Assembly (NCBI GenBank): GCA_903848955.1
Contig: CAINHS010000095.1
Span: forward strand, 1 to 64,000
DNA length: 64,000 bases
Direction: 5' to 3'
Origin: an uncultured beta proteobacterium
GTDB taxonomy: Bacteria > Pseudomonadota > Gammaproteobacteria > Burkholderiales > Rhodocyclaceae
Of this stretch, positions 1 through 11,200 are shown in pieces. Both the position numbers and the translations under genes were made by a program. Each line of letters opens with the position of its first letter. The first letter of the stretch is position 1. The notes below the pieces were generated by a model. The model made no database searches, had not been told where the DNA came from, and saw only the letters and a program-made list of their open reading frames with translations.

Positions 1-1954
<1,954 letters not shown>

Positions 1955-1961
1955 AACTATG

Positions 1962-2381
1962 CTACGAAACCGACACCTCGATATGCCGTCCCAAGGCCCG
2001 CGCCGCCGCCTCGATCTGATCGAGCTTCGAGGCATGCTTGAGATCGAACAGGCGATCCACCTGCGGCATGTGCCAGCCCAACCGTCGCGCCAGTTCAGCC
2101 TTCTTGATGCCCTGCTCTGTCATGGCTCGATAGACGCCCAACTTGGCGCATTCCAATGCCGAAGGGCGCACCGTCCGTTGTCCACGCTTGGCCTTGCTCG
2201 GCACCGGCAGGAGTCTGCGGTCATCGACGTAAAACGACAGCGCGGTTTCAAGAGCGTCGATCGCGTAGAGCAAGGCCTCGTCTTCATCCTCGCCTTGAGT
2301 AATAGCCTCTGGCACATCCGGAAATGTGACGACATAGCCACCCTCCGGTTGTGCTTCAAGAATAACGGGGTAGTCAAGCAT
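1962..2381 (-). CDS. hicB: HicB-family antitoxin (degraded RNase H-like fold plus C-terminal HTH)
   Basis: MLDYPVILEAQPEGGYVVTFPDVPEAITQGEDEDEALLYAIDALETAL followed by an HTH-like C-terminus; lies directly downstream of a hicA-like sequence. Confidence 0.9.
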   Translation of the reverse strand: MLDYPVILEAQPEGGYVVTFPDVPEAITQGEDEDEALLYAIDALETALSFYVDDRRLLPVPSKAKRGQRTVRPSALECAKLGVYRAMTEQGIKKAELARRLGWHMPQVDRLFDLKHASKLDQIEAAARALGRHIEVSVS

Positions 2382-2384
2382 GGC

Positions 2385-2567
2385 TTACTTTCCTTTCAGT
2401 CCAAGCTGTTTCTTGATGCCCTCCACCGTACCGGTTTTCAGTTCGGTGTTGTGCATGGGTATAACGGACTGCCGACCGTTCAGGAATATCCTCAGGTGCG
2501 ACCCTTTTCCAGTCTGAAACGTCGCCCCTTGCCTGGCCAGTCAACGCTTGAATTCGTTCGAGTTCAC
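2385..2567 (-). pseudogene. hicA: HicA-like toxin with an in-frame TGA at codon 9
   Basis: Manual minus-strand translation from GTG at 2567: VNSNEFKR*LARQGATFQTGKGSHLRIFLNGRQSVIPMHNTELKTGTVEGIKKQLGLKGK*. The HicA core (GSH, ELKTGTVxGIKKQLGL) is intact apart from TGA (plus-strand tca at 2541-2543) where Trp is expected. Confidence 0.85.
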
Positions 2568-2574
2568 GACGCGA

Positions 2575-2603
2575 ATACTAAACACTTGTGTTGTGTTTAT
2601 CAA
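2575..2603 (-). promoter_or_regulatory. Putative hicAB promoter with an inverted repeat in the spacer
   Basis: Minus strand TTGATA - 17 bp - TAGTAT; the spacer contains the dyad AACAC-AA-GTGTT. Confidence 0.5.
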
Positions 2604-2614
2604 GGGCTTCCGTC

Positions 2615-4048
2615 ATGAGCCAAGCCCTCACCCTGCGCCTGCAAGCCGCGCTGGATCTGCTCAAGCGCTACGCCGCCATCTTCAGTCACGTTTGGAAACT
2701 GCGTCGCGAACTCGATCCGCCGCAGCGCTTGCCGCATGAGGCGCAATTCCTGCCGGCGGCGCTCGAACTGCAGGAAACGCCGGTCTCCCCGGCGCCGCGC
2801 ATCGTTGCCTGGCTGCTGATGGCGTTTGCCTTGCTCGCCGTGCTGTGGGCCGTCTTCGGCCGGATCGACGTCGTTGCCACGGCGCAGGGCAAGATCGTGC
2901 CCAACGAAGGCAGCAAGCTGATCCAGCCGATCGAGACCGCTGTCGTGAAATCGATCCGTGTGGCGGACGGGCAGCATGTCAAGGCCGGCCATGTTCTCGT
3001 TGAACTTGATGCCACCATGGCCCAGGCCGACAGCACGCGAGCCGCCAACGACCTGACCACCGCCAAACTCCAGGCCGCCCGCGCCCGCGGTCTGCTGGCC
3101 GCCCTATCCTCCGGCCGGCCGCCGCAAATGGAACATCCCGTCGGCATCGGCGCCGAACGTGTCGCCCAAGAACAGCGAATCCTCGACGGTCAATATGGCG
3201 AATACCAGGCCAGGGTTTCGCGCATCGACGCAGAGATCGCCAAGCGCGAAGCCGAGTTTCGCTCGACCGAGGCCATCGTCAGGAAGCTGGAACAAACGGC
3301 ACCCATCGCCCGGCAACGGGCGGAGGACTTCAAAGATCTGGTGGCGAAGAACTTCATCTCCAGGCACGGCTACCTGGAAAAGGAACAGGTCCGCATCGAA
3401 CAGGAAGCCGACCTCGAAACCCAGCGCAGCCGGTTGAAGGAACTCACTGCCTCAATCAACGAGGCTCGCGGCCAGCGCGGTTCGGCCGTCGCCGAAACCC
3501 GCCGCCTCGCCCTCGACACGCTCAACGAGGCCGAGCAGAAAGCCCATGGCTACGGGCAGGAACTGGTCAAGACCGAAAGCCGTGGCCGGCTGATGACCCT
3601 GACCGCGCCGGTCGATGGCACCGTGCAGCAACTGGCCGTGCGCACCGTCGGCGGCGTCGTTACTCCGGCGCAGGTTCTGATGGTTATCGTGCCCAGGGAC
3701 GACACGCTGGAAGTCGAAGCCTTCCTGGAGAACAAGGACATCGGCTTCGTCAATGCCGGGCAGACCGCCGAAGTCAAGGTCGAGACCTTCCCCTTCACCA
3801 AGTACGGCACCATCCCGGCCAGCCTTATCCACGTCTCCCACGATGCCATAAGCGACGAAAAGCGCGGCCTGATTTACTCAACCCGGGCCAGATTGCAGCG
3901 GGCCACGATGCAGGTCGAAGACAAATCCGTGAACCTCTCGGCCGGCATGGCGGTGAGCGTGGAAATCAAGACCGGCAAGCGGCGGGTGATCGAATATTTT
4001 CTGAGCCCGCTGCTGCAGTATGGGCACGAGAGTTTGCGGGAGAGGTGA
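2615..4048 (+). CDS. HlyD-family type I secretion periplasmic adaptor
   Basis: N-terminal TM segment, long coiled-coil region and C-terminal HlyD motif; start chosen at MSQALTLRL (2615). Confidence 0.93.
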   Translation: MSQALTLRLQAALDLLKRYAAIFSHVWKLRRELDPPQRLPHEAQFLPAALELQETPVSPAPRIVAWLLMAFALLAVLWAVFGRIDVVATAQGKIVPNEGSKLIQPIETAVVKSIRVADGQHVKAGHVLVELDATMAQADSTRAANDLTTAKLQAARARGLLAALSSGRPPQMEHPVGIGAERVAQEQRILDGQYGEYQARVSRIDAEIAKREAEFRSTEAIVRKLEQTAPIARQRAEDFKDLVAKNFISRHGYLEKEQVRIEQEADLETQRSRLKELTASINEARGQRGSAVAETRRLALDTLNEAEQKAHGYGQELVKTESRGRLMTLTAPVDGTVQQLAVRTVGGVVTPAQVLMVIVPRDDTLEVEAFLENKDIGFVNAGQTAEVKVETFPFTKYGTIPASLIHVSHDAISDEKRGLIYSTRARLQRATMQVEDKSVNLSAGMAVSVEIKTGKRRVIEYFLSPLLQYGHESLRER

Positions 4049-4183
4049 GGGGAGTGAAGTGGGACTCTGGTTTGAGGAGACGGGAATGCAAAGAGAATGT
4101 AATGCTGATCCCCTGTAGCGCTATGGATCGGCGGATAGCCGACTCAATGATGGCAGCGCAGCGACTGACCGACCTGGGCGCCA

Positions 4184-4343
4184 GGGACGACATGATTTTT
4201 GGTGGCGGCGATTTCGCAATGGCATTCAATTCGTGGGCGGATTACGACCGCTTTGCGATCGATGGAACGCCGCTACTCCAGTGCGACAGCGCAGGCCGCT
4301 TCGTCTTGCCGTCCAGCCTGGAGGGAAGTACCGGCGTGGATGA
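4184..4343 (+). pseudogene. Displaced RTX gene fragment, homologous to 7588-7747
   Basis: 160 bp align without indels to the interior of the 3504-aa RTX gene (about 22 mismatches by eye). Encodes DDMIFGGGDFAMAFNSWADYDRFAIDGTPLLQCDSAGRF versus DDMIFGGGDFAMDFNSRADYDRFAIDGTPLLQRDSAGRF. Lies in ORF 4045-4461. Confidence 0.85.
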
Positions 4344-4638
4344 AATTGGTGATGAGCTTGCAAGCATATTGTTGCGGCAGCATTTTCAGAAAAGTCGGCG
4401 CTGGCGGGACATCGAACCTGCCTACCGCGATGCTGTGATCGAGAGGAGGAGGGAGGGGTGATACAGATAATGATGCTCTATCGCTTTGCCATGATGGGAC
4501 GAATCGCCGCCCCGGACTCTGTCTGTCGTGGATCCCGCTTCGCGGGCCGGCAAGCGCCGACTTTCGCGAAGAACCGATGATGCGCAAACCGAACCGAACC
4601 CGATCGGTTATCGGTTGCATCGAAAAAGGAGGTCAGAC

Positions 4639-5223
4639 ATGTATCTGATAGGGATATTGCTATGGGGCGCGGTCGCCACCTTGATAGCTTGGGGATTTGC
4701 GCTGCTGCTAACTCGGAGGACGACGACTCGTTGGTGGACAAAAGGCCTGGCACTACTTCTGCTGCCGGTGGTCTTTATGGCGCCGCTGGCGGACGAAATC
4801 GTCGGCAAGGTCCAGTTCGACCGTCTATGCGAGGAGGCGAAGGAGGTGACGATTCACGCCACGCACCCAGTCGGAGAAGAACTATATACGTCGGATGGGA
4901 AATTGAAGACAGGAACTACATTGGAAGAAAGAAATCGGCTCAGTGCGATATACGAATCATTGGTGCGGTGGGATCACGGCGGCCCATATCCAGAGGTAAT
5001 ACCGGCGACGATACCTATTCGTAAGTATCACCACAAAATCTACGACAACACTGATGGCCGCTTGCTGGCCGAATTCGATCAATACGGAACATCTGGAGGG
5101 TGGCTGAGCCGGAACTTCCAGGCCCCATTCTTGGTGAAACCGCAATGCGAGCCGCCTTTATTTGCTAAAGATCTGCTCAAGTTCCACATCTTGCCGTTCT
5201 CTCGGAAAAGGGAAACGAAATGA
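4639..5223 (+). CDS. Membrane-anchored protein of unknown function, coupled to the downstream RTX gene
   Basis: Start MYLIGILLWGAV with AAAGGAGG upstream; two hydrophobic segments then a soluble domain; stop overlaps the next start (ATGA, 5220-5223). Confidence 0.75.
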   Translation: MYLIGILLWGAVATLIAWGFALLLTRRTTTRWWTKGLALLLLPVVFMAPLADEIVGKVQFDRLCEEAKEVTIHATHPVGEELYTSDGKLKTGTTLEERNRLSAIYESLVRWDHGGPYPEVIPATIPIRKYHHKIYDNTDGRLLAEFDQYGTSGGWLSRNFQAPFLVKPQCEPPLFAKDLLKFHILPFSRKRETK

Positions 5224-8200
5224 ACACTGAAATCCACAACGCTTTCATTAACGCTGTTCTCTCGGATGCTTGCTACGTCGACGGCTTATCAGATGGGCTG
5301 ACAGGCGGCGATCTATCAACAAAGCTAGGCACAGCGCTTACGCCGAAGCTCGCTAACTACGTCGGTGACAATTTCCGAATCATCACCCAATACACAAACC
5401 CCAACCTTCTCGCAGGTGGACTATCGGTCACGGTATTCGAAGAGAAGTCCACAGGCCAGCGCTACATCGCCTTTCGGGGAACAGAACCGAACGACCCTCG
5501 CGATTTGGCCACTGACGCCGACGTCGAAACTGGCAGTGGCTTGGCGCAAGCAGAAGTGCTGGATATGGTGAACTGGTATAAGCGCGCCACCTCTCCGAGC
5601 GGCAGCGAGACCGTGCAAATCAAGCCGTCATTGCTACCGCTGACCTACGCGTCATTTGTCGGTAATGGCGACGGATCATTGCTGGTGAACGGTCAGAGAT
5701 ATTCGGGTAAGTACATCGTTACCGGCCACAGTCTCGGCGGACACCTGACGACAGTCTTTTCACGTATGTTTGCGGCAGATGTGAGCACCAGCAATACCTT
5801 CAACGGCCTTGGCGTCGGCGGACTTTTGATTGGACGTCAGAAAACGGAGTTTCTTCTTGCTCAGATCGAGAGCCTCCTCGGGATTGGAAGCACTGCATGG
5901 CCAAGCGAAACCCGCCAGAACAACTATTGGGCTGAGCACGGCCTCAACGTAACTACGACAGAGGCGTGGCTGCAGCAATATGGATTACGCATTCCTGGGT
6001 TCAACGAAGAAAGCACTGGGATTCCGAATCACTCGATGTATAAGCTTACCGATGGCTTGGCTTTGTGCGATGTCATGGGCATTCTCGACGAGCACCTGAC
6101 GCTCGCCACTGCCACTGCGCTACTCGACGCAGGTTCAAGCACCCCGGCGAACTCGCTGGAATCGATACTTGATGCGCTGCGCAAACTGGTTGGCGCCAGA
6201 GATACGACGCCAACCACCGTAGGCGACGCAGGTGATTCGGCGGCAAGTCGAATTGACTACCAGCAGAAGCTGGCATCGTTGCGCGGCCTGATTCAGGAAG
6301 ATCAAACCCTGCGCGGACAAATCGTCTCCCTCAGCAGTCTAACCGCCGTCGATCTGCAATCTGCCGCGAGCAATCCCGACGCCCTCGCCACGCGCTACGC
6401 CCTCAAAGAACTTAACCCCTTCGCGATCATCGGCGATGACAGCCTCTACAACAAGTTCAACCAGAGCCACCAACTCGACCTCTATGACACCGCCGCAGGC
6501 CTGGGCACTCTGTCTGACGACTGGCTGCAAGACCGCGCCTCGATGCTGACCTACGTCATCGCTGCCAACCTTGCCGACACCAGCCGAGTAGAAAACCTTG
6601 CCCTGCAAAACGACTGGTACTACCAGGACGTCACTACGCAGCGGGTAGTTCGCGTCTCCGGCACGCCGCTCGACCTCGGCATCGATTCCGGCGAGCGGAT
6701 GGTCATCTTCGGCCGCGACCAAACCGACGGCAGCATCGAAAGCCTCGCCGGCGGCAAGCTCGCCGATCGCCTCTACAGCGGCGCCGGCGCCGACATCCTC
6801 ACAGGCAACGCCGGTGACGACTACCTCGAAGGCGGCACCGGCGATGACATCCTGCGCGGCGGCGCCGGCAACGACACCTATCGCATCGACAAGAACAGCG
6901 GCACCGACACCATCATCGATCACGCTCCAGATAGCATCTTCGACAATATATCCAGCGGCGGCGACGGCCAGGGCACGATCCTATACAACGGCACGTCCCT
7001 GAACTGCACCCTCATCGCCGACCCGGTCGAGCGTAGTCTCTACCACGACGGCAGGGGTTTGCTCTATCGCTTCATGGGCGATAACACCACGCGCGGCATC
7101 CTCTTCATTACCGACCCCGGCGGTGCGACCATCAAGGTCATGGACTGGAAGAGCGGCGAACTCGGCTTGACCCTCTCCGGCACCGCCGCCACCACCCAAC
7201 CGGCCACCGATCTGCTGGGCACCGATCTCGCCGACAACGGCGAGCTTCCCGTCGCCACTCCACACAACGGTACCCTCGTCGCCACCGCCGCCAACCAGAA
7301 AGTCTATGGTCTGGGTGGGGCCGACCTCATTCAGCTGGGGTTGTCGGGCGACATCGGTTACGGCGGCAACGGCAACGACATCATCCGCGGCACGGGCAAC
7401 GACCTTACACTGTATGGCGAAGCCGGCAACGACATTCTTCAGGGCGGCAACGGCAATGACCGGCTCGACGGCGGGATCGGCAACGATATGCTGCAAGGAG
7501 GCGCCGGGGACGATGTGATCGACGGCGGCGACGGCCTCGACTTCATCGACGGCGGGGCGGGAAGCGACGTGATCAAGGGCGGTGACGGGGACGACATGAT
7601 CTTCGGCGGTGGCGATTTCGCCATGGACTTCAACTCCCGGGCGGACTACGACCGTTTTGCGATCGATGGAACACCCCTGCTCCAGCGAGACAGCGCAGGC
7701 CGCTTCTTGTTGCCGTATAGCCTGGTGGGAAGTACCGGCGTGGATGACGATGCCGGCGACGTGATCGACGGCGGCGACGGCGACGATACGATATATGCCG
7801 GCGTCGGCGACGACGCGGTGGCCAGCGGCACGGGCAACGATCTCATCGTCGGCAACACCGGGAATGACGACATTCGTGGCGGAAGCGGCGACGATACCCT
7901 GTATGGCGATGGCACCATGGGCGACTGGGCGGCATCCGCCGGCGATCCCGGGCTGATGATGGTTGCCCGGGATCAATACCAGGGCAACGACTACATCGAC
8001 GGTGGCGACGGCAACGACCGGATCAGCGGCGACGGCGGTGCGGACGAACTCTTCGGCGGTGCCGGCGACGATACCCTGGCGGGGGACAGCATCAGGCTGG
8101 ACGGGCAGTACCACGGCAACGACTATCTCGATGGCGAGGATGGCAGCGACGTGTTGTCTGGCAACGGCGGTGACGACATCCTCTTCGGCGGCGCCGGCGC

Positions 8201-11200
8201 CGACGAACTCAGCGGCGACGACACCACGACCGCCGGCCTGTTTCATGGCAAGGACTATCTCGACGGCGAAGACGGCAACGACCTGCTCTGGGGCAACGGC
8301 GGCGATGACACCTTGTTCGGCGGCGCCGGCGACGACTATCTGGAGGGCGACTACAGCACTTTGGCCGGGCAGTATCACGGCAAGGACACTCTCGATGGCG
8401 GGGACGGCAACGACACCCTGATCGGTGGCGGCGGCGATGACACGCTTCTCGGCGGTGCCGGCAACGACATGCTCGCTGGGGACGACACGCCGGATGCTCC
8501 CCTGGCCGCGCAATACCAAGGCAACGACACCCTCGATGGCGGCGACGGCAACGATACGCTCTACGGCAACGGCGGCAACGACGTGCTGCTTGGTGGCGAT
8601 GGTAGCGACACCCTGCAAGGTGGCGACGGCAACGACACCCTGACCGGTGGCGCCGGAGCTGACTGGCTCTTCGGCGGTGCCGGCGACGACACCTATGTGT
8701 TAGCCGCCGGCGATGGCTCGTGGCAAGGCTTTAGCACCGACAACATCCAGGACACTGAAGGCAACAACACTCTGCGCCTGGACGGGATCGCGGCGGGCCA
8801 GTTCAGCCTTGGTACCGTCGGCGACTACCTGGTAATCGACTACGGTACCAACGAGAAGGTCCTCATCAACGACGGCCTGGGCGGGGCCATCAGAAACTTT
8901 TCGGTCGGTGGCGAGACCTTGAACTACGCCCAGTTCGTCGGGCGCTATTCGACTACGGTGTTGAGCACCATCAACATCGACGACAAACCAAGCATCAAAC
9001 TCGGCGGCAGCGCCGGCGACAGCATCAGCACCACCGGCGGCCATGCCACGGCGTCGGGCGGCGGCGGCAACGACACCCTCAATCTGCAGGGCGGCAACAA
9101 CATCATCCTCTACGGCAAGGGCGACGGCACCGACCATGTCGCCACCGGCGGCGCCGGCAACGTGCTGCGCCTCGCGCCGGGCATCGTCGCGGCCGACCTC
9201 AAACTGTCGCTCGGTTCGCTGGCGCTCCAGGTCGGCAGCGACGCCAACGACACCATCCATTTCGACAACTTCTATCCGTCCAACGTGATGGGCGGCAAGC
9301 CTTTCGACCATATCGAGTTCGCTGACGGCAGCACGTTGTCCTACGCCGATCTGCTGGCGCGCGGCTTCGATATCGCCGGCACCGAAAACGGCGACACGCT
9401 CACCGGCACCAGCGTTACCGATCGAATCCTTGGCAGTGCCGGCAACGACACTCTGGATGGTGGCGCGGGCGCCGACACGCTGGACGGCGGGGCGGGTAAC
9501 GACACCTACCTGTTCGGCCGGGGTGACGGCTGGGATACGGTGGCGAGCCGGGACGACAATCCGGACAAGCACGATGTCATCCAGTTCAAGGACGGCGTTG
9601 TTGTTTCCGACATCGAACTCAGCCGGCAGACGGATTACCTGATCCTCAGGATCGTCGGAACGGCGGATCAACTGACAGTACAAAATTACTTCGCCAACGA
9701 CGGCGCGTTCAATCCGGCGGGTATTGAAGCGATCCGCCTGGCGGATGGCACCAGTTGGGACTATGCGGCCGTAAAAGGAAAGTTGCTGGCGGCAACGCCA
9801 GGCAATAACTACTTGGTCGGATTCAACTCCGATGACGTCATCGATGGCTTGGGCGGCGACGATGTTATCGATGGCTTGGGCGGCGACGACACGCTTAACG
9901 GCGGTGCCGGCGACGATACGCTGTATGGGCGTGAAGGCAACGACAGCCTCAATGGCGATGTGGGGGCCGACACGGTTTTCGGCGGCGCCGGTAATGACAG
10001 CCTTAACGGTGGCGACGGCAACGACACGCTCTATGGCGATGAGGGCAACAACATACTGGAAGGCGGGGCTGGCGACGACAGTTTGTACGCCGGTGCCGGC
10101 GACGTTCTCAACGGCGGCGCAGGCAATGATGCCCTCAACGGCGGTGCCGGCAACGACACCATGCAAGGCGGCACAGGCAACGACATGCTCTACGGCGGTG
10201 CCGGCAACGATGTCCTCGATGGTGGCACGGGGAATGATCTGCTGTTCGGCGGCGGTGCCAACGACGGCAGCGGCAACGATACCTACCGCTTCGGCCGCGC
10301 TTACGGCCGGGATGTGATTCTGGAAGGTTGGTCTGGAAGCGAAGTACCCGCCGATAACGACACGATCGAGTTTCTGCCGGATGTAGGGCCGCAGGACGTG
10401 ACGCTCCGCCGTGACGGTAACGGCCTGGTGATCTCGATCAACGGCACCGACGATACGCTGACCGTTTCCTATCAGTTCAACCGCAGCGCCGGCGGAGCAT
10501 TTCCCGACGCCGTTGAACGCCTGGCGTTTGCCGACGGCACGATCTGGAACAGCACTGCCATCAATGCGCTGTGTGCAACGGGTGGTGGCGGCGGCGGTCC
10601 CATTCTGGGCACGGAAGGCGACGACCTGATCAATGGCAGCGCGGGTAATGACGTAATCGACGCCCTGGGGGGTGATGACAACGTGAATGGGAGCAGCGGC
10701 GACGATACGATTTCCGGCGGAACAGGCAGCGACCTGTTGCTGGGTGGCACGGGCGACGACAAGTTGTACGGGGGGCAAGCGCCCGGTGAGGTACCCGTCG
10801 CTGGTTACACCGGCGACATCGATGTGCTCGACGGCGGCACCGGCAACGATCTCCTCTACGGCAATGCCGCTTCCGGCGTTCGGCACGGCAGCGACATCTT
10901 CCGATTCGGCCGGGGCTACGGCCAGGATGTAGCGATCAATCCCGGCTATTCCACCAACCCCGGCGGATTCAACGCCTGGCTCAACACCCCGGACAATACG
11001 CTCGGCGACGTCGTCGAGTTCCTTGCCGGCATTCAACCCGCAGATGTCGTCACCCGTTGCTTCAACTACGACCTGATCTTTACCCTGGCCGGTAGCACAG
11101 ACTCTCTGACCGTACAGCAGTTCTTTTACCAGGAGGCGTATCACCGCTTCGTCAAGGAAGTTCGCTTTGCCGACGGCACGGTGTGGGATGTCGATGCCGT

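Noticed and set aside
2541-2543. TGA in hicA read as Trp through genetic code reassignment or selenocysteine
   Set aside because: TGA is the normal stop of other genes in the window (for example the RTX and HlyD genes) and no SECIS-like context was evident.
6981-11144. Long antisense ORFs (545 aa at 6981-8618 and 814 aa at 8700-11144) opposite the RTX gene
   Set aside because: They mirror the GC-rich codon periodicity of RTX repeats, have low-complexity V/A/I composition and no recognisable domain.
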